Shown: positions 7,516 through 16,447, counted from the stretch's first letter. The stretch is 64,000 nt of DNA from CAYJAB01 sp964368305 (GCA_964368305.1 CAYJAB010000003.1:42641-106640), one strand, 5' to 3'. Notes: generated by a model from the sequence alone, not told the origin. Made by a program: numbers and translations.

Positions 7516-9492
7516 TTATACGCTTGCTTGTTTGTTTCCTTTAGAAATTAATGATGCAATAGCTGCAATTGTAATAACCACTATTACTAACCCTAACATA
7601 AATGAATCACCAAGCGCACCTGTCGTAATTAATGTACCTACTTGATAAATGATAAATGCCATTGTATATCCTGTAGCAAATTGAAGTCCAATTGCACTCC
7701 ATAACCATTTTTTACTTTCAAGTTCTGCATTCATTGCACCAATAGCAGCAAAACATGGTGGTGTAAATAAGTTAAACACTAAATAAGCCATTGCAGATAC
7801 TGAAGTTAATCCAAGTACTGATGCAACATTTGTTGCTTCACCAACTAATTCTAAAGCATCTGGGTCAATTAAATTTGTAATAGCAAATACTGTCGCAATT
7901 GTTCCAACAACATTTTCTTTTGCGATAAAACCTGTAATTGCAGCAGCAGCAAGTTGCCATCCAGCAAATCCAAGTGGCGCAAATAAGATAGCAAATGGTG
8001 TAGCAATTGTCGCAAGAATACTAGCATCTTGAGTCGCTTCAGTTACAACTTGTAGGTCCATTGTAAATGAAGACATAATTTGTATAGCTACATTACATAA
8101 TAAGATAATTGTTCCTGCTTTAATGATAAACGCTTTACCACGTGATAACATAGAAATCGCAGCTCTTTTAAGGCTAGGAATACGATATTCTGGAAGCTCC
8201 ATAATAAAATATGATCTAGCGGCTTTTGCACCAGTAATACGTTGAATAATTAATGCCCAAATAACGATAACAACAATACCTAAGAAATACATTAATGTAC
8301 TTACCCAACTTTCACCAGCAAAGAATACACCAGCAAATAATAAGATTACTGGAATTTTAGCTCCACATGGAATAAAAGGTGTTAAAAGTGCAGTTGTTCT
8401 TCTTTGACGAACATCTTTAATTGTTCGTGTAGCCATGATCCCTGGAATTGCACATCCAATCCCAATAATCATAGGAATAATTGATTTTCCTGATAGACCA
8501 ATCTTTTTAAAGAAACGATCCATTACAACAGCAACACGAGACATATACCCACAATCTTCAAGTAAAGCAAGTAAGAAGAACATTACCATAATTAATGGTA
8601 AGAATCCAAGTACAGCACCAACTCCATCAATAATTGCAGAAAGTAAAATAGCACTTAATATAGGATTTACACCTTCACCAAGCATACCTTCTACCATCGC
8701 AGCAAACGACTCAATTCCCGCTACTAAATAATCAGCAATATATGGTCCTACATATGTTTGTGAGATTGCAAATACAAAATACATAACAACCGCAAAAATA
8801 GGAATTCCTAACCATTTGTTTGCGACAATACGGTCAATTTTATCTTGGAAACCAACTTTTGAAGTTTCTTCTTTACGTTTTTCAACTTCAGCTACAATTT
8901 TATTTACAAATGTATAGCGTTCTTTATCCGCCACAATTTGATCTTCTTTACTGTTAACAACTGTTTTAGGTGTAAAATTCACCACTTGTTTTTTATCAGT
9001 ATGTTTCATAACTGTTTCAATTAATTGTTTTAAACCATTGTTTGTAGATAATGAAGCAGAAGTTAATACTACATCACATCCTAATAATTCTGACAATTTT
9101 TCGACATCGATCATAATTTCTTTGTCTTTTGCCATATCAGCTTTATTTAAAGCAACAACAACAGGAATACCTAGTTCTAACAACTGTGTTGTAAAAAATA
9201 AACTTCTACTTAAATTTGTTGAATCAACAATGTTTACGATAACATCAGGATTTTCATTTAATACAAACTCACTTGTAATACTTTCCTCTGATGTATACGC
9301 AGACATTGAATAAGCCCCTGGTAAGTCAACCGCCAATACATCTTTAGTTTGTGATAACGTTGATTTAACTAACGCTTCTTTCTTATCAATTGTAACTCCG
9401 GCCCAGTTACCTACTCGTTCTGTTTTCCCGGTAATAGCGTTATACAATGTTGTTTTTCCACTATTAGGATTCCCTGTTAATGCAATTTTCAT
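7516..9492 (-). CDS. feoB: FeoB ferrous iron transporter
   Basis: Membrane Fe(II) importer with a cytoplasmic G-protein domain. 658 residues. N-terminal GTPase: P-loop GNPNSGKTT (7-15), DLPG G3 and NKAD G4 motifs, then a linker and two Gate domains with about eight to ten membrane segments; the conserved CGxKxP-type CGAKIP is visible in the Gate. The ATG at 9492 has a GGAGGG site; five upstream in-frame codons lack one. Downstream of feoA, with a TTAG-N6-CTAA dyad (9508-9521) in the 54-base gap between them. Confidence 0.96.
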   Translation of the reverse strand: MKIALTGNPNSGKTTLYNAITGKTERVGNWAGVTIDKKEALVKSTLSQTKDVLAVDLPGAYSMSAYTSEESITSEFVLNENPDVIVNIVDSTNLSRSLFFTTQLLELGIPVVVALNKADMAKDKEIMIDVEKLSELLGCDVVLTSASLSTNNGLKQLIETVMKHTDKKQVVNFTPKTVVNSKEDQIVADKERYTFVNKIVAEVEKRKEETSKVGFQDKIDRIVANKWLGIPIFAVVMYFVFAISQTYVGPYIADYLVAGIESFAAMVEGMLGEGVNPILSAILLSAIIDGVGAVLGFLPLIMVMFFLLALLEDCGYMSRVAVVMDRFFKKIGLSGKSIIPMIIGIGCAIPGIMATRTIKDVRQRRTTALLTPFIPCGAKIPVILLFAGVFFAGESWVSTLMYFLGIVVIVIWALIIQRITGAKAARSYFIMELPEYRIPSLKRAAISMLSRGKAFIIKAGTIILLCNVAIQIMSSFTMDLQVVTEATQDASILATIATPFAILFAPLGFAGWQLAAAAITGFIAKENVVGTIATVFAITNLIDPDALELVGEATNVASVLGLTSVSAMAYLVFNLFTPPCFAAIGAMNAELESKKWLWSAIGLQFATGYTMAFIIYQVGTLITTGALGDSFMLGLVIVVITIAAIASLISKGNKQASV

Positions 9493-9507
9493 TTTTTCCC
9501 TCCGCAA

Positions 9508-9521
9508 TTAGCAAACGCTAA
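9508..9521. promoter_or_regulatory. TTAG-N6-CTAA dyad before feoB (candidate metal regulator box)
   Basis: Perfect inverted repeat TTAGC-AAAC-GCTAA in the feoA-feoB gap, 16 bases upstream of the feoB start. It shares the TTAG-N6-CTAA spacing with the dyad before feoA and resembles half of a DtxR-type box. No clear internal promoter was recognised. Confidence 0.5.
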
Positions 9522-9546
9522 CTTTCCTGTTAAAATATAACCAATA

Positions 9547-9759
9547 CTATACTTGAATAGCACTGGCTAAATCTTTGTCTATGCTGTATCTTGCATCTTT
9601 AATTGATACAACATAGCTGTCATTTAATTTTGACACGATTGTGATTTTTTCACCCTTATAACACCCTAAAGTGAATAAGAAATTTTCAAGTTCTTCATCA
9701 TCTGTCAAAATATCTTCAATGATATACTCTTCATTTAGAAGTGCATTTGCAAGCGACAT
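9547..9759 (-). CDS. feoA: FeoA family protein
   Basis: Small SH3-like cytoplasmic partner that stimulates FeoB. 70 residues from the ATG at 9759, which has an AAGGAGA ribosome site; an upstream in-frame ATG at 9822 (91 residues) has a weaker one, and FeoA proteins are normally about 75 residues. The C-terminal half fits the FeoA fold (LGCYKGEKITIV..., VVSIKDARYSIDKDLASAIQV). First gene of the feo operon. Confidence 0.85.
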   Translation of the reverse strand: MSLANALLNEEYIIEDILTDDEELENFLFTLGCYKGEKITIVSKLNDSYVVSIKDARYSIDKDLASAIQV

Positions 9760-9837
9760 CAAACCATCTCCTTTTTCTTTCATTTTAAATGATTCACTTT
9801 TTAAGTTAATAAGTAATGACATAGTATCACCATCCTG

Positions 9838-9851
9838 TTAGCTCTAACTAA
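9838..9851. promoter_or_regulatory. TTAG-N6-CTAA dyad just downstream of the feoA promoter
   Basis: Inverted repeat GTTAG-CTCTAA-CTAAC placed about +4 to +17 relative to the predicted transcription start, an ideal repressor position. The minus-strand reading resembles a DtxR/IdeR box (TTAGGTTAGGCTAACC type). A DtxR-family regulator is encoded at 18679. Confidence 0.6.
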
Positions 9852-9861
9852 CTCACGTTAT

Positions 9862-9890
9862 AATATACGCTACTTAAGATATATTGTCAA
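9862..9890 (-). promoter_or_regulatory. feoAB promoter
   Basis: TTGACA (9885-9890) and TATATT (9862-9867), spacer 17. The dyad 9838-9851 lies just downstream. Confidence 0.8.
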
Positions 9891-9902
9891 TAATTATTAT
9901 TT

Positions 9903-9935
9903 AAAAAAATGCAATTCCCGAAGGAATCGCATTTT
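9903..9935 (-). terminator. Terminator of engB / lon operon
   Basis: Hairpin AAAATGC(G/A)ATTCC with a GGG/CCC loop region and a U run on the minus strand, overlapping the engB stop codon. Confidence 0.8.
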
Positions 9936-10518
9936 AACCTAAGTAAATCTCCATTTGATTCACAATTGGTTCCACACCTTTTTTCGATGAAGCCGAATAA
10001 GGGAAGAACAATTTTTCATCTAATTGCAACTTATCCAAAATCATTTTCACTTGTTTAAGTTGTTGACTATAGCTTAATTTATCTGCTTTTGTCGCAACGA
10101 CTATATATGGAATATTGTTGTCACGAATAAACTGTAACATCACCAAGTCATCTTGTGTAGGGTTATGTCGAATATCTACAAGTAAAACAGCCATTTTTAA
10201 CGGTTTTCTATTTCTAAAATAATCTTCCATTAATTTACCATAATCAATATGTTCAGATTTGCTACGTTTTGCATACCCATACCCTGGTGCATCCGTCAGC
10301 ATCCACTGATCATCTAAATTATAGAAATTCAATAGTCTTGTTTTACCTGGTGTTTGACCAACATACGCCAAGTTTTTACGATTTAAAATCGCATTGATAA
10401 AACTACTTTTGCCAACATTACTTCTTCCACATAAAATAACTTCAGGCAATTCTGATTCTGGCCACTGTACTTTACTTGCCGCTGAGATTACAAGCGTTGG
10501 ATTATGAAACCTTCTCAT
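9934..10518 (-). CDS. engB: Ribosome biogenesis GTP-binding protein EngB/YsxC
   Basis: Essential GTPase for late assembly of the large ribosomal subunit. 194 residues with the full G-motif set: P-loop GRSNVGKSS (31-39), G2 around GQTPGKT, G3 DAPGYG, and G4 TKAD. Its start codon shares one base with the lon stop codon, so the two are translationally coupled. The lon-engB pairing is the same as in Bacillus. Confidence 0.96.
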   Translation of the reverse strand: MRRFHNPTLVISAASKVQWPESELPEVILCGRSNVGKSSFINAILNRKNLAYVGQTPGKTRLLNFYNLDDQWMLTDAPGYGYAKRSKSEHIDYGKLMEDYFRNRKPLKMAVLLVDIRHNPTQDDLVMLQFIRDNNIPYIVVATKADKLSYSQQLKQVKMILDKLQLDEKLFFPYSASSKKGVEPIVNQMEIYLG

Positions 10519-12833
10519 TATGCCAATGCATTTCTAAGAACTTGATCAATTGTTTCTACTGGAATAATTGTCATATTCTGTTTTACACTTTGTGGAATAT
10601 CGTCTACATCCTTTAAGTTTTGTTTAGGAATTAAAACAGTATTAATTCCAGATCTGTGCGCTGCAAGTGTTTTTTCTTTTAATCCACCAATTGGAAGCAC
10701 AAGTCCTCTTAAAGTAATTTCTCCTGTCATCGCTACATTCGATAATACTTTTTTATTCGTCAATGCACTAATAATTGCTGTTGTTAAAGTAATTCCAGCA
10801 CTTGGACCATCTTTTGGTACAGCACCTTCTGGCACGTGAATTTGTACGTCATTCTTTTCAAAGAAGTCTTTTGAAATACCATAATCTTTCGCATGTGATT
10901 TAATATAACCAAATGCAATATCAACTGATTCTTTCATAACATCTCCAAGTTGTCCTGTAACAACTAATTTACCACTTCCAGCAAACGTTGTAACTTCAAC
11001 TGGTAGTATATCACCACCAAATGATGTATAAGCAAGTCCTGTTACGACACCTACTTGGTTCGATTTTTCTTTAATTCCATAATCAAATTTTTCTTTACCT
11101 AACCACTCATTGATTAATTTCTTCGTAACTTTAACACTACGTTTATTTTCTTTTAAAACCATCAATGCGCTTTTGCGACAAAGTGTAGCGATTACTCTTT
11201 CAAGCTGGCGCACACCTGCTTCTCTTGTATAACGTTGAATTAAATATAAAATTTCTTTATTGCTAATTTTAAATTGAGAAGATTTTAAACCTGTATTCAA
11301 TACACATCTTCTTACTAAATGATCTTCTGCAATATGCATTTTTTCTTCTTCTGTATAGCTTGAAAGTTCAATGATTTCTAAACGGTCACGAAGTGCAGCA
11401 GGAATATTTTCTAAATAATTCGCTGTAGCTATAAACATAACTTTTGATAAATCATAGCTTTCTTCTAAATAATGATCACTAAATAGTGCATTTTGCTCAG
11501 GATCTAACACCTCTAAAAGCGCACTACTTGGATCTCCTTTATAGTCTCCACCTAATTTATCAATTTCATCAATTAAGAAAACAGGATTCACAACTTGTGA
11601 TTTCTTCATTCCTTGAATAAAACGCCCTGGCATACTTCCAAGATATGTTCTTCTATGTCCTCTAATTTCTGATTCATCTTTAACACCACCTAAGCTCACT
11701 TTTACAAATTTGCGATCAAGTGATCTTGCAATAGATTTCGCAAGAGATGTTTTACCAACCCCTGGTGGACCCACTAAACATAAAATAGGAGATTTTAAAG
11801 AATTTGTCATTTGTTTTACAGCTAAGTATTCTAAAATTCTTTCTTTTATTTTTTCAAGTCCAAAATGATCTTCATTTAAAATATCCATAACACGACCTAA
11901 ATCATCGTTGTCTTTGGATTCTTGCCACCATGGTGTTTCAAGAAGCCAATCTAAATATGTACGAATAACACCACTTTCACCACTTGCACTTGGTATTGTT
12001 TCATAACGTTTTAACTCTTCCAATGCTTTTTTCTTTACATGCTCAGGATATGGATTTTCATTGATCTGCTTACGCATTTTTTCAACGTCGTCTTCCCCAT
12101 TAGATACATCACCTAATTCTTCTTTAATCGCACGTAATTTTTCTCTTAAATAATAATCTCTTTGTCCCTCTTCAATTTTCTCTTTAACACGATCATTGAT
12201 TAATTCATCAATAAGAGACATTTCTTTTTCTTTTTCAATCTCTTCAATGATTAATAGTAAACGTTGATTTATATCAAATGTTTCCAAAATCATTTGTTTC
12301 TTCTCAACTGTAATAGGGAAAAATTGAGCAAATTGATCAGCAATACCGACAGCAGACACCCCTTTAGCAAGTTGAGCAATCACATCTGCAGGCATTTTAG
12401 AATTTTTAGCCGCAATTTTTTCAAATTCACGCGCAATTCTTCTAACCATTGCCATTTCTTCCATAGAATCTCCTGCAATATCTTTTTCAGGTTTTACAGT
12501 CGCAAAGAACATTTTACTATCCTCTGTCATCTTTAAAACGCTTGCGCGTTCAAGTCCTGTAAATGTGATTCTTAAATATCCTTCTTTTGTATGAACATTT
12601 TTAATTCTACATAAAGTTCCAACTTGATATAAATCATCTACAGATGGATTTTCTACCATAATATCTCTTTGACATACAATGAAGACATGTCCATCAAAAT
12701 AATTTTGTGCCTCTTCAATTGCATTTACGCTTTTATCTCGTGCTACTTCAATAATAATATCTTGACGTGGATAAACGACGATTCCACGTGTACATATTAC
12801 AGGTACACCTAATTCTAGTTTTTTTAAATCCAT
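10518..12833 (-). CDS. lon: ATP-dependent protease Lon
   Basis: Cytoplasmic AAA+ serine protease for misfolded and regulatory proteins. 771 residues: N-terminal LON substrate domain (1-200), coiled coil, AAA+ module with Walker A GPPGVGKTS (near 350) and Walker B VFLIDEIDK, then the protease domain with the catalytic Ser in KDGPSAGIT and the Lys in GGLKEKTLAA. The AAGGAGG ribosome site is inside the tail of the tig terminator, and no separate promoter fits in the 37-base gap. It is therefore probably transcribed by read-through from tig. Confidence 0.96.
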   Translation of the reverse strand: MDLKKLELGVPVICTRGIVVYPRQDIIIEVARDKSVNAIEEAQNYFDGHVFIVCQRDIMVENPSVDDLYQVGTLCRIKNVHTKEGYLRITFTGLERASVLKMTEDSKMFFATVKPEKDIAGDSMEEMAMVRRIAREFEKIAAKNSKMPADVIAQLAKGVSAVGIADQFAQFFPITVEKKQMILETFDINQRLLLIIEEIEKEKEMSLIDELINDRVKEKIEEGQRDYYLREKLRAIKEELGDVSNGEDDVEKMRKQINENPYPEHVKKKALEELKRYETIPSASGESGVIRTYLDWLLETPWWQESKDNDDLGRVMDILNEDHFGLEKIKERILEYLAVKQMTNSLKSPILCLVGPPGVGKTSLAKSIARSLDRKFVKVSLGGVKDESEIRGHRRTYLGSMPGRFIQGMKKSQVVNPVFLIDEIDKLGGDYKGDPSSALLEVLDPEQNALFSDHYLEESYDLSKVMFIATANYLENIPAALRDRLEIIELSSYTEEEKMHIAEDHLVRRCVLNTGLKSSQFKISNKEILYLIQRYTREAGVRQLERVIATLCRKSALMVLKENKRSVKVTKKLINEWLGKEKFDYGIKEKSNQVGVVTGLAYTSFGGDILPVEVTTFAGSGKLVVTGQLGDVMKESVDIAFGYIKSHAKDYGISKDFFEKNDVQIHVPEGAVPKDGPSAGITLTTAIISALTNKKVLSNVAMTGEITLRGLVLPIGGLKEKTLAAHRSGINTVLIPKQNLKDVDDIPQSVKQNMTIIPVETIDQVLRNALA

Positions 12834-12850
12834 AATTAACCTCCTTTTTT

Positions 12851-12873
12851 AAAAAAAGACGCTAAGCGTCTTA
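12851..12873 (-). terminator. Terminator/attenuator between tig and lon
   Basis: Hairpin AAGACGCT/AGCGTCTT followed by a U run, right at the tig stop and only 18 bases before lon. It probably lowers, rather than stops, transcription into lon. Confidence 0.75.
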
Positions 12874-14142
12874 TTTAACTGAACTTTTAATGAAGTCGTA
12901 TGCTTTACGAATTTTTAAGTCATATGAAATTGTAGGTTCAGAAACCATTTCTTTTACCTTTTCAACTTCCATGTTGTACATAGTCGCAACATCTTGGTAT
13001 TCTTTTTCAATTTCTTCAGTAGTTGGATTTAAATTTTCTGCTTTTGCAACAGCATCTAAAACCAATCTAACTTTAACTTTATTTTCAGCATCTTTCGCCA
13101 TTTGTTCGCGTAAGACCTCTTCTGTTTGACCTGTTAATTCAGTATATTGTTTTAAAGAGAATCCTTGTTGTTGAAGTCTATTTCCAAAATCTGCAACCAT
13201 GTTGTCAGTTTCTTCTGTAATCATAACTTCAGGAATTTCAACTGTAGCACCTTCTACTACTGCAGTTAAAATTTTATTGTCGAATTCTTGTTCAGCTTGA
13301 ACTGTTTTTTCTTGTTTGATTTCTTCTTTTACAGATTTTTTCAATTCTTCAAGTGTTTCAACACCATCACGTTTTAATTCTTTTGCGAATTCATCGTTTA
13401 ATTCTGGTAATTGACGTTCTTTAATTTCATGAACTGTTACTTTAAATACAACTTCTTTACCAGCTAAATTTTCTGCTTGATATGCCTCTGGGAAAGTTAC
13501 TGTAATGTCTTTTTGTTCTTCAACACCCATACCAACTAATTGTTCTTCAAACCCTGGAATAAATGAATTTGATCCAATAACTAATGGATAGTTTTCACCT
13601 TTTCCACCTTCAAATGCAACACCATCTAAGAAACCTTCAAAATCGATTACTGCAGTGTTTGTATTTTCAACTGTACCTTCTTTAACTACAAGTTCTGCAA
13701 AACCTTCTTGAATACTTGTCATTTTTGCATCAACTTCTTTTGCAGTTACTTTAACTGCAGCTTTTTTGATATCTAAATCTTTATATTCTCCTAAAGTTAC
13801 TTCAGGACGAGTGATAATGATGAACTTTAAAGTTACTTCTTCTTCACTTATAGCATCAAGTCCAAGTTCTGGTCTTGCTACTAAGTTTAACTCATGTTCT
13901 GTTACACCAGCAACTAATGCATCGCTTGCGATTACATCTACTGCTTCCATTAAAATTGATTGTGGATTAACATGGTTTTTCACCATGTTTTTTGGTGCTG
14001 TACCTTTTCTAAATCCAGGAATTTCAATATCCTTTGCTAATTTATCAAATGCTTTTGATTGTGCATTTTTCCAATCTTCGCCACCTACTGTAACGATTAA
14101 CTCACCTTTTGATTTTTCTTTTACTGTCCAAACTGTTTTCAT
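12871..14142 (-). CDS. tig: Trigger factor (ribosome-bound chaperone)
   Basis: Chaperone and peptidyl-prolyl isomerase that meets nascent chains at the ribosome exit. 423 residues: the ribosome-binding signature GFRKGTAP (43-50) in the N-terminal domain, an FKBP-type isomerase domain (about 150-240), and a C-terminal arm domain. AGGAGG ribosome site. Its promoter is overlapped by a CIRCE operator, so it should belong to the HrcA heat-shock regulon, which is not the usual arrangement in Bacillus (established knowledge). Followed by lon and engB. Confidence 0.96.
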   Translation of the reverse strand: MKTVWTVKEKSKGELIVTVGGEDWKNAQSKAFDKLAKDIEIPGFRKGTAPKNMVKNHVNPQSILMEAVDVIASDALVAGVTEHELNLVARPELGLDAISEEEVTLKFIIITRPEVTLGEYKDLDIKKAAVKVTAKEVDAKMTSIQEGFAELVVKEGTVENTNTAVIDFEGFLDGVAFEGGKGENYPLVIGSNSFIPGFEEQLVGMGVEEQKDITVTFPEAYQAENLAGKEVVFKVTVHEIKERQLPELNDEFAKELKRDGVETLEELKKSVKEEIKQEKTVQAEQEFDNKILTAVVEGATVEIPEVMITEETDNMVADFGNRLQQQGFSLKQYTELTGQTEEVLREQMAKDAENKVKVRLVLDAVAKAENLNPTTEEIEKEYQDVATMYNMEVEKVKEMVSEPTISYDLKIRKAYDFIKSSVK

Positions 14143-14168
14143 ATTTTCCTCCTATGGATTGCATTACT

Positions 14169-14196
14169 ATTATAACACTTATTTTAGCACTGTCAA
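14169..14196 (-). promoter_or_regulatory. tig promoter
   Basis: TTGACA (14191-14196) and TATAAT (14169-14174) with a 16-base spacer. The -35 box and part of the spacer lie inside the CIRCE repeat. Confidence 0.85.
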
Positions 14197-14210
14197 CAAT
14201 TGAGTGCTAA
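14184..14210. promoter_or_regulatory. CIRCE operator (HrcA site) upstream of tig
   Basis: Nine-nine-nine inverted repeat: TTAGCACTG, 9 bases, GAGTGCTAA; it matches the CIRCE consensus with one mismatch. It overlaps the tig -35 box and abuts the stop codon of the preceding gene. HrcA binding here would block tig transcription until heat or misfolding stress. Confidence 0.9.
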
Positions 14211-14933
14211 TTATTGAATTCCCTCCAATTGAAATGTCATAATTTGTTCTAATTTGTTTTCTACTACAAATTTATGATACGAGTCATCATCATTACTTGC
14301 ATGATACACATATTTTACAATTGAAAGCGCCAATGAAATCGCTTCATCTTCTTCATAACTTTCTGGCAACTTATAAAATACACAATGCATTAAAACCTCA
14401 GTACACATCATCATTAAACTTGGGTTATCATTTTCTAACCATTGTCTTAGATAAGAAAGTCCCATCTTAAATCCATCTGTATCAATTGGCTTTTCAATTG
14501 CTCTTGGAACAAAATGGTAAATCATTTCATTTGTTTGATACTTTAATTCTTCAGTAATTTCCTGTTCGATACATGCTTCGATTAAAATACTCGCAACCAA
14601 GCGATTTGGTTTGTTTTCTAAATATGTTTTAACCACATCAATATGTTGCCTTAAATTAAGTGCACACAGTGCATCAACTGCTTTTACTTGTGAAAGTTCA
14701 CTTCCAGTTAGTAATTGCTCTATTTGTTCTATCGAAATTGCTGTTGCTGGCTGATCAATTTTTAACTGCTGGATTACTTTCTCCTTTAGTATAATCAACT
14801 GTTTTTCAACTTCGCTTGGAACATATGGCATATCTAACTCTTCGTTTAATTTCTCAAAAGCCTCTTGATACAACTCTTTATCAATCATTTCCTGTACTTT
14901 AGTTACAAGTGTCTGATAATAATTCTCTGTCAT
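14211..14933 (-). CDS. Helical repeat protein of unknown function (DUF3196-like)
   Basis: 240 residues, rich in short amphipathic helices and acidic residues, with no signal peptide or membrane segment. The start (ENYYQTLVTKVQEMIDKELYQEAFEKLNEEL) looks like a TPR-type helical pair. It resembles the DUF3196 proteins of mycoplasmas and Erysipelotrichia, known as TPR-like folds without assigned function; this match is from memory and moderate. AAGGAGAG ribosome site. It sits just upstream of tig but is separated from it by the CIRCE-controlled promoter. Confidence 0.6.
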   Translation of the reverse strand: MTENYYQTLVTKVQEMIDKELYQEAFEKLNEELDMPYVPSEVEKQLIILKEKVIQQLKIDQPATAISIEQIEQLLTGSELSQVKAVDALCALNLRQHIDVVKTYLENKPNRLVASILIEACIEQEITEELKYQTNEMIYHFVPRAIEKPIDTDGFKMGLSYLRQWLENDNPSLMMMCTEVLMHCVFYKLPESYEEDEAISLALSIVKYVYHASNDDDSYHKFVVENKLEQIMTFQLEGIQ

Positions 14934-15075
14934 ATACTCTCCTTTTACTTAAAAAAGTATACCATAAAACACTTCTTAATAGTTAAATATTGCATTTATT
15001 TACTAATATTTACATACTTATTGAAAAATTATCTTGAATATCGTATCAGTTTTTGTTATTATAATTAAGCACTGT

Positions 15076-15152
15076 GTCCTTGTAGCTCAGCCGGATAGAG
15101 CATACGCCTTCTAAGCGTACGGTCAGGGGTTCGAATCCCTTCAAGGACGCCA
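15076..15152 (+). tRNA. tRNA-Arg (anticodon UCU)
   Basis: 77 bases including an encoded CCA end. Acceptor arms GTCCTTG (15076-15082) and CAAGGAC (15142-15148), D-loop AGCTCAGCCGGATAGAGCA, anticodon loop CTTCTAA with TCT at 15110-15112, and T-loop GTTCGAATC. It reads AGA codons, the dominant arginine codon in AT-rich genomes. A TATAAT box is at 15060-15065 and a terminator follows. Confidence 0.97.
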
Positions 15153-15161
15153 TTTAAAAAT

Positions 15162-15189
15162 AAAGACTTTCAATGAAAGTCTTTTTTTA
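15162..15189 (+). terminator. Terminator after tRNA-Arg
   Basis: Perfect stem AAAGACTTTC/GAAAGTCTTT with a 3-base loop and a T run, 10 bases after the tRNA. Confidence 0.9.
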
Positions 15190-15326
15190 TTTTATAATAT
15201 GAAAAAATACCGTAAATAAACGTGTTTACTAACTAAAAATCAACTTGTATACTTAATTTATATATAATAAGTAATACTAATATTATAATTAGATTGTTAA
15301 AATTAATAAAACTAGGAGGACACTAC

Positions 15327-16067
15327 ATGAAAATCGGATTAACTTCAGTTACGTTTAGAGAAAAATCAGTAGATGAAATTATAGACATCGCAAAGCGATC
15401 AAATATCTATACTATCGAATGGGGTGCAGATGGACACGTTACACCACTTGATGCAGAGAACGCAGTGACTGTTTATAATAAATGTCAAGCAAATGGCATT
15501 GAAACACTTTCATATGGTTCTTATTATCGAGGCGGAGATATTGAAGAATTTATTCCTATATTAAATACAGCGGTTATTTTACATGCTAAGACAATACGTA
15601 TTTGGGCAGGAAGAATCAATCCTTATGATATAACGGATTCTCAGTTTGAGGTGTTAGTTAATAATATTAAAAAAGCTGCACAACTTGCTGAAGCTGAAAA
15701 TATCAGTATATCTTTAGAATATCATCGTAAAACGATGACCCAAACAAAAGAAGGCGCACTTAAATTACTACAAGCAATAAATATGCCAAATGTCTTTACT
15801 TATTGGCAACCCAACCCAGATATATCCTTACAAGAAAAACTAGAAGAAATCTCACTTCTTGCTCCTTATATATCACACTTTCATGTATTCTCATGGGATG
15901 TTGGAAATGTATTTATGCCATTTGAGTTTGGTCTAAATGAATGGACAAGATATCTCAATGCCGCAAAAAAGTATAAACTTAATCCATTATTAATAATGGA
16001 ATTTGTAAAAGACTCTACTGAACAACAATTGATAGAAGACCTTGCTTCACTAAGAAAAATAATTTAA
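15327..16067 (+). CDS. Sugar phosphate isomerase/epimerase-like TIM barrel protein
   Basis: 246 residues, xylose-isomerase-like TIM barrel (AP endonuclease 2 superfamily, PF01261 type). Segments such as IEWGADGHVTP, LSYGSYYRGG, KTIRIWAG, SLEYHRKT and LLIMEFVKD carry the acidic and His residues that bind a divalent metal in this fold. The substrate cannot be told. The ATG at 15327 has an AGGAGG site; a longer in-frame start at 15294 has none. Monocistronic: a terminator follows and the next gene is convergent. Confidence 0.75.
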   Translation: MKIGLTSVTFREKSVDEIIDIAKRSNIYTIEWGADGHVTPLDAENAVTVYNKCQANGIETLSYGSYYRGGDIEEFIPILNTAVILHAKTIRIWAGRINPYDITDSQFEVLVNNIKKAAQLAEAENISISLEYHRKTMTQTKEGALKLLQAINMPNVFTYWQPNPDISLQEKLEEISLLAPYISHFHVFSWDVGNVFMPFEFGLNEWTRYLNAAKKYKLNPLLIMEFVKDSTEQQLIEDLASLRKII

Positions 16068-16073
16068 GTAAAT

Positions 16074-16100
16074 AAAAAGCGAATATAAATTCGCTTTTTT
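16074..16100. terminator. Bidirectional terminator
   Basis: Stem AAAAGCGAA/TTCGCTTTT (16075-16083, 16090-16098) with A and T runs, between the sugar isomerase-like gene and the convergent HTH gene. Confidence 0.85.
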
Positions 16101-16108
16101 TACTATTC

Positions 16109-16447
16109 TTATTTAACTTCTCTTAATAAATCCTCAAAGGAAATTTCATATAATTTTGAGAGTGCAATTAAATTAGAGGTACTTGGATCAGAGGCACCAT
16201 TCTCCCATTTTGATACAGCTTGTCTGCTAACCCCCACTACTTCCGCAACATATTCTTGTGTCATTTTATGAGATATTCTTTGCTGTTTTAACACTTCACC
16301 AAGATTCTTTCTTGTTTGTAGTTCTACATGACTTATCTCTTTTGATTTAATATATTTTAATAATGCTCTTATTACCAAAACAAAAAGATAAATAAAGAGT
16401 AAGAAAAATGGTATAGCAATCATCATGACAATAAATGTAATTTGCAT
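16109..16447 (-). CDS. Membrane-anchored XRE-type HTH protein
   Basis: 112 residues: one N-terminal membrane helix (about residues 4-27), a short basic linker, and a C-terminal Cro/CI-type helix-turn-helix (about 47-110) with a standard recognition segment (VAEVVGVSRQAVSKWENG). The ATG at 16447 has an AAAGGAG site; the longer reading to 16558 runs through the repeat-rich intergenic region. It is divergent from a second 112-residue protein of the same layout at 16698. The pair may sense a membrane signal and regulate each other (inference). Confidence 0.8.
   Translation of the reverse strand: MQITFIVMMIAIPFFLLFIYLFVLVIRALLKYIKSKEISHVELQTRKNLGEVLKQQRISHKMTQEYVAEVVGVSRQAVSKWENGASDPSTSNLIALSKLYEISFEDLLREVK

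Noticed and set aside
13766..14203. Open frame opposite tig and its promoter
   Set aside because: Antisense shadow of tig; Ser/Thr-rich composition is the reverse reading of tig codons.
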